From Verrucomicrobia bacterium Tous-C9LFEB (GTDB lineage: Bacteria; Verrucomicrobiota; Verrucomicrobiia; Methylacidiphilales; UBA1321), in NCBI GenBank assembly GCA_002304345.1, contig NEUU01000016.1, positions 1 to 64,000 on the forward strand: 64,000 nucleotides of DNA, read 5' to 3'. This document shows positions 16,932-25,325 of the stretch, piece by piece. Made by a program: the position numbers and the translations under genes. How positions within the stretch are numbered: the first letter of the stretch is position 1; each line of letters opens with the position of its first letter. The notes below the pieces were generated by a model. The model saw only the letters and a program-made list of their open reading frames with translations. It had not been told where the DNA came from and made no database searches.

Positions 16932-18074
16932 TTGCTTTATGGCTGTTCTTTGTATAGTCTGTTAGGTGTGAAGAAAGCTTTTTGGGCTCTATTGCTCGTG
17001 GTGGTCCTTGCGGCCCTGACGTTCGCGTTGGGCGGCAAATTCCCCATTCTCGCGAGTTTGAGTTCCTCCTCCGACAAGGATCTGGCGCCCACCGCGAAGG
17101 TGGAGCGGCGCACGATCAATGCCACGATCAAGAGCGCGGGTGATGTCGCCCCCGCGCCGGAGCGGCAGGTGGAGATCAAGGCGGAGGTGAGCGCGAAGAT
17201 CCGTTCGATCAAGGTCATCATCGGCCAGAAGATCAAGAAGGGCGACCTGCTCATCGAGCTCGACGACAAGGATCTGCTTACGAGCAAATCGACCGCCGAC
17301 ATTCAAGTTGAGGGCACCAAGGTCTCGCTCAACCGCTCGCAGCGCAATTTCGAGCGCGCGCAAAAACTCTACGATCGCAAGCTTCTCTCGCAGGAAGAAT
17401 ATGAGAACGCCCGCAGCGAGCGCGACTCCTCGAAGAATGATTTCGACAAGGCGCAGAGCAATCTCCAGCAAGTGCTCGACCAGCTCAGCAAGACGAAGAT
17501 CCTCGCGCCGATCGATAGCACGGTGCTGACGATTCCCGTGGTGGAAGGTCAAGTGGCCATCGCGGCGGCGAGCGTGAACTCCGGCACGTCGCTCATGACC
17601 GTCGCCGATCTCTCGAAGATGAACATCTCCGCGCACATCAACCAGGTGGACATCGCGAAGATTCATCTGCAGGAGAAGGTCGACATCGCGGTCGATTCCC
17701 TGCCGGGCGTGAAGATGACCGGCATCGTTTATCTCATCTCGCCGATTGCGGTCATCAAGAACAACGTCAAGGGCTTCACCGTCAACATCGCAATTCAAAA
17801 TCTCGACGCGCGCGTGCGCCCCGGCATGACGGCCAACGTCACCTTCCCGGTCATCACGCTGCCGAACGCGCTGAGCCTGCCGATCTCCGCGATTTTCACG
17901 GAGGACGACGATCAAAAGGTGGTCTACATCCAGCCCGTCGATCCGAAGGCCGCCGCGATCCGCAAGCCGATTGAAATCGGTGTCACCAATTTCGATCTGG
18001 CCGAAATCAAATCGGGCGTGAAGGAGGGCGAGGCCGTGCTGCTCACCCGCCCCTCCAAGAACAAGGGCGGTTGA
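16932..18074 (+). CDS. macA: MacA-like periplasmic adaptor (HlyD/RND membrane-fusion family)
   Basis: An inner-membrane-anchored adaptor. One N-terminal membrane helix (AFWALLLVVVLAALTFAL) leads to a biotinyl-lipoyl half-motif (VSAKIRSIKVIIGQKIKKGDLL, broken here by domain), a coiled coil at about 115-185 (NRSQRNFERAQKLYDRKLL) and a second lipoyl half with beta-barrel (AGTSLM-type and GVKMTGIVYLIS). The TTG at 16932 is preceded by AGGGGAAGA, and a GTG at 16968 is the alternative. It begins an operon with an ATPase and a permease that together form a MacAB-type tripartite exporter for peptides, macrolides or lipids. No TolC-type gene is nearby. Confidence 0.85.
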   Translation: MLYGCSLYSLLGVKKAFWALLLVVVLAALTFALGGKFPILASLSSSSDKDLAPTAKVERRTINATIKSAGDVAPAPERQVEIKAEVSAKIRSIKVIIGQKIKKGDLLIELDDKDLLTSKSTADIQVEGTKVSLNRSQRNFERAQKLYDRKLLSQEEYENARSERDSSKNDFDKAQSNLQQVLDQLSKTKILAPIDSTVLTIPVVEGQVAIAAASVNSGTSLMTVADLSKMNISAHINQVDIAKIHLQEKVDIAVDSLPGVKMTGIVYLISPIAVIKNNVKGFTVNIAIQNLDARVRPGMTANVTFPVITLPNALSLPISAIFTEDDDQKVVYIQPVDPKAAAIRKPIEIGVTNFDLAEIKSGVKEGEAVLLTRPSKNKGG

Positions 18075-18093
18075 TCGCCATTTCCCGACGCTC

Positions 18094-18837
18094 ATGTCCC
18101 TGATCGAAATGCGCGAGGTGCGCAAGACTTACACCGTGGGTGACCAGGAGATCCGCGCGCTCGATGGTGTCACGCTCGACATCAACGCGGGCGAATACGT
18201 CTCCATCATTGGCCCCTCCGGCAGTGGCAAATCGACCATGATGCAGATCCTCGGCTGCCTCGACAACGTCACCTCCGGCACCGTCCTGCTCGACGGCGTC
18301 AACGTCAGCAAAGCGGGCAACGACGAACTCTCCCGCATCCGCAACGAAAAGATCGGTTTCGTCTTCCAGACGTTCAACCTGCTGCCCCGGCTCAACATTC
18401 TCGAGAATGTGGAGCTCCCGATGATCTACTCCAACGTCAGCCGCAAGGAACGCCGCGAACGCGCCCTGCGCGCCATTGAATCCGTCGGCCTCAGCAACCG
18501 TCTGAAGAACCGCCCCAGCCAGCTTTCCGGCGGTCAATCGCAACGTGTCGCCATCGCCCGGGCGCTCGTCAACGAACCGAAGATCATCCTCGCGGACGAA
18601 CCCACCGGCGCGCTCGACACGCAGACCGGCGAAGCGATCCTGCAGCTCTTCCGCGAACTCTACCGCAAGGGCCACACTGTCGCCCTCGTCACCCACGATC
18701 CCGACATCGCTGCCGAGACGCCGCGCCGCATCGAATTGCGCGACGGCAAACTCGTCGACAGCGCCCACTCCCACTACGTTCGCTTCCGTAACCAAGCGCA
18801 GACTTCGACCGATCCCGGTTCGGCCGCTCCGCTTTGA
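18094..18837 (+). CDS. ABC exporter ATPase (MacB/LolD type)
   Basis: Energises the exporter formed with the adjacent adaptor and permease. Walker A is GPSGSGKST near residue 40, the Q-loop follows in FVFQTFNLL, the signature is LSGGQ near 142, and Walker B is ILADEPTGALD near 165, followed by the H-loop VTHDP. At 247 residues it has the standard length. It starts 19 bp after the adaptor and 12 bp before the permease, so the three are one operon. Confidence 0.95.
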   Translation: MSLIEMREVRKTYTVGDQEIRALDGVTLDINAGEYVSIIGPSGSGKSTMMQILGCLDNVTSGTVLLDGVNVSKAGNDELSRIRNEKIGFVFQTFNLLPRLNILENVELPMIYSNVSRKERRERALRAIESVGLSNRLKNRPSQLSGGQSQRVAIARALVNEPKIILADEPTGALDTQTGEAILQLFRELYRKGHTVALVTHDPDIAAETPRRIELRDGKLVDSAHSHYVRFRNQAQTSTDPGSAAPL

Positions 18838-18849
18838 CTTTTATCCACC

Positions 18850-20190
18850 ATGCACCCCCTCCTCGGCGTAGAAGAAGGCATCAAGGAAATCTGGGCGCAT
18901 AAATTCCGCTCCATGCTCACCATGTCCGGCGTCATCCTCGGCGTCGGTTCGCTCATGGCCATGTTCGCCCTCACCGAGGGCATCGCTGCCGGTTCGCGCG
19001 CCTTCATGAATCAGGTCGGCGGCATCGAGCGCGTGGAAATCCGCGATTCGCCCGTGCCGCCCAATCAGGAAGATATCGCCGAACTCAGCCCCGGCCGCAC
19101 CTACGCCGACGCGCAGGCACTGCGCCGCTCCGCCTCCCTCCTCGAATCCATCTCCACCGAGATCGATTACGGCGGCAAACTCACCCGCCTGAATTTCCAG
19201 ACCAACCCGCGCCTCGTCGGCGTCGAACCCGACAACCTCGTCACCGACAAACACGAGATCGAATATGGCCGCTTCATCACCGAGATGGACCTCAGCGAAC
19301 GCAACCGCGTGGTCGTCCTCGGCCGTGGCCTCATTGCCGACTTGTGGGAGGATGAAAACGCCGTTCCCATTGGCGAGACCGTCCTGCTCAACGGCCAGTC
19401 CTTCACCATCGTCGGCATCCTCACCCAATACCTCACCGACTCCGCCAAGCGCCAGAAAGCCCTCGGCATCACCAAGGAACAGGAAGAACGCCGCAAGGCC
19501 CGTGGCAATTTCAAGAAAGGCCGCACCTACGACCCCTTCTGGTACAAGAACCGCGCCGCGCTGATCCCCCTCACCACGATGCAAAACCTTTTCAAGGCCA
19601 GCAACGTCGTCAACGGCGTCGACCAAGGGCCAGACCCCAAAGTCAGCCGCATCGTCGTGCGCATCGCCGACGTCAACCAGTTCAACGCCGCCATCGACCA
19701 GATGCGCAATATTCTTTTGCTCATGCACCGCGGCATTCACGATTTCGGTTTCGACACGCGCGAAGACTGGTTTGAAGGCATCGAGCGCAGCATCCGCGCC
19801 ACCCGTTTCAGCGGCGGACTCATCGCCGGAATCGGTCTCCTCGTCGGCGGCCTCGGCATCACCAACATCATGCTCGCCAGCATCACCGAACGCATCCGCG
19901 AGATCGGCATCCGCCGCGCCATCGGCGCGCGCCGGGGCGACATCTTCACCCAGATCCTGATCGAGGCCCTCGTCCTCGCGCTCCTCGGCGGCATCATCGG
20001 CATCGGCGTCGGCTACGGTCTCGTCCAGGTTCTCGTCTGGGCCGCTCCCTCGGAAAACGCCCCGATCGTCACGTCGATTTCGATCTTCATCAGCCTCGGC
20101 TTCGCCCTCCTCGTCGGCATCATCGCCGGCCTTTACCCCGCCTACAAAGCCTCGCTCCTCAGCCCCATCCAGGCGCTCCGCTACGAATAA
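18850..20190 (+). CDS. ABC exporter permease (MacB/FtsX type)
   Basis: A four-helix MacB-type permease. The first membrane helix lies near residues 20-45 (LTMSGVILGVGSLMAMFAL), a large periplasmic domain runs from about 50 to 310, and three helices occupy the end (GGLIAGIGLLVGGLGI, ALVLALLGGIIGIGVGY, ISLGFALLVGIIAGLYPA). The last ends in the conserved GLYPAYKAS...PIQALRYE. It should transmit ATPase motion to the adaptor. The missing ATPase domain is supplied by the gene just upstream. Confidence 0.93.
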   Translation: MHPLLGVEEGIKEIWAHKFRSMLTMSGVILGVGSLMAMFALTEGIAAGSRAFMNQVGGIERVEIRDSPVPPNQEDIAELSPGRTYADAQALRRSASLLESISTEIDYGGKLTRLNFQTNPRLVGVEPDNLVTDKHEIEYGRFITEMDLSERNRVVVLGRGLIADLWEDENAVPIGETVLLNGQSFTIVGILTQYLTDSAKRQKALGITKEQEERRKARGNFKKGRTYDPFWYKNRAALIPLTTMQNLFKASNVVNGVDQGPDPKVSRIVVRIADVNQFNAAIDQMRNILLLMHRGIHDFGFDTREDWFEGIERSIRATRFSGGLIAGIGLLVGGLGITNIMLASITERIREIGIRRAIGARRGDIFTQILIEALVLALLGGIIGIGVGYGLVQVLVWAAPSENAPIVTSISIFISLGFALLVGIIAGLYPAYKASLLSPIQALRYE

Positions 20191-20342
20191 CAAGGGCTGA
20201 GCCCTTGACCCGGTAGCTGGCTCGCAGTGCTCGCCGCTGGGTGGAAAAACGATCCAATTTAATCAATCTATGATCGAATAAAATCCAGTCACATGATCCT
20301 TTTGACGTTGAGTCGGCTCTCAACTCGGCGAACATTTATAGC
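20191..20342. repeat. Intergenic repeat copy (AGCTGGCTCGC type)
   Basis: At 20195-20242 the sequence GCTGAGCCCTTGACCCGGTAGCTGGCTCGC and following bases match a segment at about 24960-25010, which reads ACTGAGCCCTGCACCCAATCGCTGGCTCGC and then GCTCGCCGCTGGG in both. No gene is visible here. Confidence 0.55.
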
Positions 20343-21371
20343 GTGAATATCACACCCGTTCCCGTCCACCGCGGCATGACCTTCGGCTACTACGCCCGCA
20401 ATGGCTATTACAGCTCCCAGGCCGCCCGCACCGAAATCGATCGCATGGCCACCCTCAACATCGAGTGGGTCTGCCTCGTCTCCATCGTCCTGCAGGAAAC
20501 CTTCGCCAGCACCCGTCAATACCGCGACTTCTACCAGACGCCCGCCGATGACGAACTGCGCGAGATCATCGACTACATCCACAAAAAGGGCATGAAGGTC
20601 CAGCTCCGTCCCATGCTCGAATGTTGGGACGGCGCCCAGCGCATGCAGATCAATTTCCCCAGCGAAATCACCATCATTCCCGGCAAGCCGATGAATCACT
20701 GGACCCGCTGGTTCGACAGCATGACCGAACGCACCCTCCACTACGCCCGCCTCGCCCAGCGCGGCGGTTGCGAAGCCTTCGGCATCGACAGCGAACTCGA
20801 CCAGACCGTCAGCCAGCAACAACATTGGCTGCGCGTCGTCGCCGCCGCCCGCAGCGCCTACAGCGGCCACCTCACCACCGGCCACACCCGCCATGTCGAT
20901 TTCCGCAAGGAACTCCAGGAAAAGCCCGACCACTGGTTCCACCAACTCGACTCCCTCGGCACCAGCTTCTACTCCCCCCTCTCCGACGGACCCGGCGCAA
21001 CCGAAGAGCAAATGCTCGCCCGCATCCAGCCCGTCGTGGACTACTACCGCGAAGTCGCCGCGCTCTACCGCAAACCCTTCTATCTCGCCGAATGCGGTTG
21101 CTGCTCCACCGCTGGAGCCACCGCCAAGCCCTACGGTTGGGACAACCCCGGCGGCTACGACGGCGAAGAACAAGCCCGCTACCTCGACACCGTCCTCACC
21201 GCCTTCTGGAAGGAACCCTGGTTCATGGGCCTCTACTGGTGGAAGTGGGAGGAACAAAACGACCGCCCCTGGCTGCGCGACGACCCGCGCGGCGACAAAG
21301 GTTTCCCGGTCTGGAATAAACCCGCCGCCGAAGTGATGAAACGCTGGTACGCCCGGCCCGATCACGCCTAG
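20343..21371 (+). CDS. Glycoside hydrolase, GH113-like
   Basis: A predicted TIM-barrel glycosidase of 342 residues without a signal peptide. The beginning RGMTFGYYARNGYYSSQ and KGMKVQLRPMLE near residues 80-100 resemble GH113 beta-mannanase-like proteins. GIDSELDQTV near residue 153 may hold the acid/base Glu, and PFYLAECGCCS near 245 the nucleophile Glu. YWWKWE near the end is the usual substrate-facing aromatic cluster. The start is a GTG with no evident ribosome-binding site. It stands alone between the ABC exporter and a convergent lipoprotein gene. The substrate is unknown. Confidence 0.65.
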   Translation: MNITPVPVHRGMTFGYYARNGYYSSQAARTEIDRMATLNIEWVCLVSIVLQETFASTRQYRDFYQTPADDELREIIDYIHKKGMKVQLRPMLECWDGAQRMQINFPSEITIIPGKPMNHWTRWFDSMTERTLHYARLAQRGGCEAFGIDSELDQTVSQQQHWLRVVAAARSAYSGHLTTGHTRHVDFRKELQEKPDHWFHQLDSLGTSFYSPLSDGPGATEEQMLARIQPVVDYYREVAALYRKPFYLAECGCCSTAGATAKPYGWDNPGGYDGEEQARYLDTVLTAFWKEPWFMGLYWWKWEEQNDRPWLRDDPRGDKGFPVWNKPAAEVMKRWYARPDHA

Positions 21372-21419
21372 TGGCGCATGTCTCGTGATGTGATGAGTTG
21401 TGCGAGCGGAATGCCTTTT

Positions 21420-21468
21420 TGTAGGGCGCGATTGCATCGCGCCGCGGCGCTTCACCGAAGCGCTATAG
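21420..21468. repeat. Short palindromic repeat (TGTAGGGCG family)
   Basis: A diverged member of the family seen at 25165, 28331, 30303, 41440 and 45746. It starts TGTAGGGCGCGATTGCATCG and then reads GCGGCGCTTCACCGAAGCGC. Its right end is degraded (CTATAGG instead of CCTACAG). Confidence 0.6.
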
Positions 21469-21599
21469 GAAGACACTCTCAACTCTCATTTCATCTGACA
21501 TAATCCACTAGCAGGCACGAAAAGGGCGCGTGTGTTAGGCTTAGGTTGGTTAGGTGCGCTACGTGTGCGACATTTTCGCACCCAACGACCCTGACCTGT

Positions 21600-22040
21600 T
21601 TACTGGACGATCTTGCTGACCTTGCCGTTGGTGAAGGTCACGCTGGCCCGCTCATAATAGGTGGTGCGGAAACGGGGGCGTTGTTCCATGTAGACGCCGG
21701 CGATCTGGCCGTTGCTGCCGACCCGGGGGACTTCCACCATGTCGTAGCCATCAAACACCTGCCGAGAGCCGAGATAAATCCAGACCTCTCGTTTGCCCTT
21801 TTCGTCAATGACTTCTTTCTTCGTATCCGGCTTACCCCACGCGACATAGACCATGTTCTGGGTGAAGCCGATATCGATCTTGCCCTGTTTCACGCTGGCT
21901 TGGACATCGGGCGGAAAGCTGGCGTAGAGCGCGGGGTCTTTTTCAATGCGCGACTCCGGCGTGGAACATCCGGTGCAAAGGATCAGGGCGAGTACAACGG
22001 CCCCCAGCGAAACGGCAAAACGGGAACGTGCGTTGGCCAT
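21600..22040 (-). CDS. Small lipoprotein, BamE/OmlA-like
   Basis: A 146-residue protein. Residues 1-25 form a lipoprotein signal peptide ending LCTGC, with the lipidated Cys at 25. The middle, KQGKIDIGFTQNMVYVAWGKPD, matches the start of the SmpA/OmlA/BamE-like fold, where a helix-helix unit precedes a beta-sheet. The end (ASVTFTNGKVSKIVQ) is the usual last strand. It probably sits on an envelope membrane; a role in outer-membrane assembly is a family-level suggestion only. It starts 22 bp after the YjdF-like gene on the same strand and is probably the last gene of that group. Confidence 0.7.
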   Translation of the reverse strand: MANARSRFAVSLGAVVLALILCTGCSTPESRIEKDPALYASFPPDVQASVKQGKIDIGFTQNMVYVAWGKPDTKKEVIDEKGKREVWIYLGSRQVFDGYDMVEVPRVGSNGQIAGVYMEQRPRFRTTYYERASVTFTNGKVSKIVQ

Positions 22041-22061
22041 ACCACTAATGAAGCGCGAAAA

Positions 22062-22697
22062 TCACTTCACCGCAAGCCCCGGCGCAACCTCTCGAAGCGA
22101 GCGATCGTGCCAGGGGCTGAAAAAGAGCATCGCGCAGGTGGCCCCGATCATGGCCAGAAACATGTCGGTTTGCGTGTCCCAGATATCGCCTTGCGTGCCG
22201 AGAAATTCATCCGCCCCCTGCCCGAGCCAGAGTGCCGCACCCCATTCCAGAAATTCGTACGATGCGCTGATGGCGAGGCAAATGCAGACGACGAGAAACG
22301 GCAACCAGCCCCGGCGCGCAACCACCCCCTGACGCAAGAGCACTTCGCGCGCGATGAGGGCGGGAACGAAGCCTTGGGCAAAATGGCCCACGCGATCGAA
22401 ATGATTGCGCGTCCAACCGAACCAGTCCTTACAATAGTCGAACAACGGCACGCGCGCGTAGCTGTAATGACCGCCGACCATGAGAATGATCATGTGTAGC
22501 GCGAGAAAAACGCAGACCAGTTCGGAAAAGCGAAAGCGCGGATAGAGGGCCACCAACGTCACGATGCCAATCAGTGCCGGGATGACTTCCATCCACCACG
22601 TCGCGCGGTCGAACGGTCCGATGGCCGACCACGCGAGCACGATCAAAACGATGGCCAGTAACGCCAGATCGCAGGCAAGGCGGCGCGGGAAAATCAT
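22062..22697 (-). CDS. YjdF/DUF2238-like inner membrane protein
   Basis: A 211-residue membrane protein with about six hydrophobic segments. GGHYSYARVPLFDY, then HFDRVGHFAQGFVPALIARE, and ASYEFLEWGAAL followed by GTQGDIWDTQTDMFLAMIGA are hallmark stretches of the DUF2238/YjdF family. Function is unknown in the family. Its start overlaps the stop of the 512-residue gene by four bases (ATGA), so the two are translationally coupled. Confidence 0.88.
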   Translation of the reverse strand: MIFPRRLACDLALLAIVLIVLAWSAIGPFDRATWWMEVIPALIGIVTLVALYPRFRFSELVCVFLALHMIILMVGGHYSYARVPLFDYCKDWFGWTRNHFDRVGHFAQGFVPALIAREVLLRQGVVARRGWLPFLVVCICLAISASYEFLEWGAALWLGQGADEFLGTQGDIWDTQTDMFLAMIGATCAMLFFSPWHDRSLREVAPGLAVK

Positions 22698-24232
22698 GGA
22701 GTTTTCGGAATCGCTTGCAAACGGTTACTGGTTTCCGTGCGCAACGGCCAATCGGGAGGAGCCACCCGCAGGGCGTAGGCAAATTCGGAGGCGGCGTTCG
22801 CCGGGTTCTTCAACTGCAGGTAACACAATCCACGGTAATAGTAAGTGTCGGCGTGCCGAGAGTCGTAACGAATGCAAAACGTCAAATCGGTCAGGGCATC
22901 CTCATACTGGCCCTTGGTGTATTTGATGTAGCCAATATTGAAGTAGGCGCGGGCGAAATCCGGTCTCAGGCGGGTCGAGTAACCGAGTAGCCGCAGGGCG
23001 TCGTCGAATTTCTTTTCCTTGATCAATTCTTCCGCCCGCGTGGTGTAGGTCAGCGGGCTGACTTCCTTCGGCGGATTCCAGAGGTGATCCCACTCGTAGG
23101 GGAAGTAGTAAACCGGCACCAAGAAGCCGGTCATCACATGCGTGTAGGGCAGGATCAAATTCACGGCGAGAACGATAGGCAGGGCAGTCAGGGTGAACGT
23201 CCGGCACCAACGCAGCCCCAGAATGATTCCCAGAATGGCGAGCGGGAAAAACTCGGAGACGTTTCGGGTGACATCACCGCTGATGTAGACGCCGAAGACA
23301 TGCAGAAAAATCACAAGCAGGACCAAGCCGACACCGACGATCCGGGCGTAATGCCGGTAGAGAAGATAAACGAGAAGGAAAGCAAAAAACCACAAACCGC
23401 GCAGACCATGCCAACCACCGAGGAAGGTAGTGAGTACAGTATGCGGCACTTTCATATGTTCGGCGAAACGAACAAAGGTGTCGCTGTTGTCGATGCTGCC
23501 GAAGACAATCATCCCGCGTAAAATCACCCAGGGAATCAACGCGAGACAGAGAACGAGAAAATCATTCGCCCATTTGCGGAACGCCCCGGGCTGCTGATCG
23601 TACAGGTAATAGCCGCGCACGATGATGGCAATGGGCAGACCAATCAGAAATCGTTCATCGATCCACGGAGCAAAAATGCAGGGATAGATCAAGGCTCGTC
23701 TGCCGTCGAAAAAAGAGACCAACAGCAAGCTGAGGACAAACCAGGCATCCCAATAGCTCAACCAACCGGTGGAGGTGATGAACCAGGAAGTGGTGGCGGC
23801 AAGGAGAGTGATAAGCAGAGTTTGCCACCGGTTTTGCGTCTCCTTCAGGGCAAGATGCGCGATCGCGAGAAGCGAAAAGAAAACGCCAATGTAGGGGATG
23901 CAAAGGAACAGGTAATTCGGAATATGCAGGTAATAACCAAGCAGCGGGAAGAACAGCCGCCACCGCACCGTGGTGTTGGACTTATTATCGGGAATGTCGA
24001 CCGCCGGATGCTGCTTGATCTGGAGACTGTAATAAGCTCGGTTGACTTCCGGATTAAAATGACTGGGTAAAATGTGAAGCCCCTGCCAGAGCACGTAGCG
24101 GGGACTGAAGAAGTAGAGGCCCACGATGAAGCCCATTAAGACACACAAAATGAGAAACCAAAAACGGGGAATGCGTGCGATTTTCTCCCGCCACCAACCC
24201 CACGTGGAGACCTCTATACCCTCGGATTTCAC
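22694..24232 (-). CDS. Polytopic membrane protein with C-terminal TPR domain
   Basis: About residues 20-390 hold roughly nine to eleven hydrophobic helices, with aromatic-rich loops. This arrangement resembles membrane glycosyltransferase-like or O-antigen-type proteins, but I see no catalytic signature. Residues 400-500 carry about three TPR units (RAYFNIGYIKYTKGQYEDAL, DTYYYRGLCYLQLKNPANAA). It overlaps the YjdF-like gene. The combination suggests a membrane complex, but no function can be assigned. Confidence 0.75.
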   Translation of the reverse strand: MKSEGIEVSTWGWWREKIARIPRFWFLILCVLMGFIVGLYFFSPRYVLWQGLHILPSHFNPEVNRAYYSLQIKQHPAVDIPDNKSNTTVRWRLFFPLLGYYLHIPNYLFLCIPYIGVFFSLLAIAHLALKETQNRWQTLLITLLAATTSWFITSTGWLSYWDAWFVLSLLLVSFFDGRRALIYPCIFAPWIDERFLIGLPIAIIVRGYYLYDQQPGAFRKWANDFLVLCLALIPWVILRGMIVFGSIDNSDTFVRFAEHMKVPHTVLTTFLGGWHGLRGLWFFAFLLVYLLYRHYARIVGVGLVLLVIFLHVFGVYISGDVTRNVSEFFPLAILGIILGLRWCRTFTLTALPIVLAVNLILPYTHVMTGFLVPVYYFPYEWDHLWNPPKEVSPLTYTTRAEELIKEKKFDDALRLLGYSTRLRPDFARAYFNIGYIKYTKGQYEDALTDLTFCIRYDSRHADTYYYRGLCYLQLKNPANAASEFAYALRVAPPDWPLRTETSNRLQAIPKTP

Positions 24233-24263
24233 GGGCAGATAGTGCTAGCCCAGACGGGTAAGG

Positions 24264-24893
24264 TCAATCCATCAAAAACGGATTGGTCTCTTTCTCTTCA
24301 CCGATGCTGGTGGGTCCGCCGTGGCCGGGATAGACGCGGGTCTCTTCGGGCAGGACGAGCAAATGCTGGCGGATTCCGGCGATGAGCGTGTCGTGATTGC
24401 CGCCGGGGAGATCCCAGCGACCCACGCCGCCCGCGAACAGGATGTCGCCACCAATGACGAGACTCCATGGCGCGTGATAAAACGCGAGGCTGCCCAGCGA
24501 ATGACCGGGAATGTGAAACGCCTGGAAGGTTTCACCCGCGACGGTGAAGGGTGCGGCCCCGAGTTGGGGCACGTCGATGAGCTGCAAGTCGTTCACCGGC
24601 GCGATGACTTCGCGCACGCCAAACCGCGCGAAGATACTGGGGTCGCGAATCATGCCGGCATCATCGGCGTGAGCGTAGACGGGGCATTTGTGATCGGCCT
24701 GAATCAGGGCGGCGTCCCAGATGTGATCAAAGTGGCCATGGGTGAGGATGAGGGCGCGGACGGTGATGTCCTTTTTGCGCAACGCGGCGGCGAGCCCCTC
24801 GGGAGCGTCGAAGCAGAGGACGCCTCCTTCGACAGGTAAAAGATAAGCGTTCGTGGCGAGGTCGCCACCGGTAAAGGTCGAGGGTGTAATCAT
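24264..24893 (-). CDS. Metallo-beta-lactamase-fold hydrolase (glyoxalase II-like)
   Basis: A 209-residue binuclear metal hydrolase. Metal ligands are in ILTHGHFDHIWDA (HxHxDH) near residue 51, then HIPGHSLGSLAF (His), GGDILFAGGVGR (Asp) and YPGHGGPTSIGEEK (His). Its length and motifs fit the stand-alone glyoxalase-II-like group that hydrolyses thioesters; the substrate is not known. It is the first gene after a repeat-filled gap. Confidence 0.88.
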   Translation of the reverse strand: MITPSTFTGGDLATNAYLLPVEGGVLCFDAPEGLAAALRKKDITVRALILTHGHFDHIWDAALIQADHKCPVYAHADDAGMIRDPSIFARFGVREVIAPVNDLQLIDVPQLGAAPFTVAGETFQAFHIPGHSLGSLAFYHAPWSLVIGGDILFAGGVGRWDLPGGNHDTLIAGIRQHLLVLPEETRVYPGHGGPTSIGEEKETNPFLMD

Positions 24894-25325
24894 GGGAATG
24901 CGTTGCTATTAATACCTATACATCATCTCTCGCGAACTTCCAGCGCAGCGTGACGGCAGGACTGAGCCCTGCACCCAATCGCTGGCTCGCGGTGCTCGCC
25001 GCTGGGGTGGAGTCGATCATCCAAGGTGATGTCGCAAGAATCAGGCCAAGGTCGATCCTTCGACCAGCTCAGGATGACCCGCGTGACGCTGGACCCAGTA
25101 GCTGATTGGCTACGTAAATCGCTTTCACAGTATTTTCAAGTATCGTACTCAGATAGGGCTGCGTTGTAGGGCGGTTCTGTGAACCGCCGATTGGCAGCAA
25201 AGCTGCCATCTAAAATCGAAATGCAAACTCCCCACTCTTGGCACCTGCGGTGCCAGCGGCGGTTCACAGAACCGCCCTACAGTTCGGATTCATTCTTCAT
25301 GGGGCGCAGGGGCTCAGCTCTCCCG
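24894..25325. other. Gene-free gap made of repeats
   Basis: This 430-bp gap has no convincing gene. It contains a CGCTGGCTCGC-type repeat (about 24955-25010), an arm of the CGATCCTTCGA family (25054-25072), a copy of the GTGACGCTGGACCCAGTAGC family (about 25080-25103) and the 118-bp inverted-repeat element at 25165-25282. Confidence 0.75.
25165..25282. repeat. 118-bp inverted-repeat element, copy A
   Basis: The terminal arms are TGTAGGGCGGTTCTGTGAAC and its complement. Inside is a unique core with a hairpin (GGCAGCAAAGCTGCC) and TGGCACCTGCGGTGCCA. The same element lies at 30303-30421 in the opposite orientation, matching over almost the full length. The form resembles a REPIN (paired REP sequences) mobilised in trans. 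Confidence 0.85.

Noticed and set aside
16989-18125. Long minus-strand ORF opposite the MacA-like gene
   Set aside because: Low-complexity Arg/Asp-rich translation with no domain; it is a shadow of the adaptor gene.
18841-20193. Long minus-strand ORF opposite the ABC permease (450 aa)
   Set aside because: It is rich in Glu, Asp, Ala and Gly in the repetitive manner of antisense GC-rich frames, and the plus strand has clear permease features.
24894-25325. CRISPR-like repeats
   Set aside because: Repeats are palindromic and irregularly spaced, without uniform spacers or cas genes.
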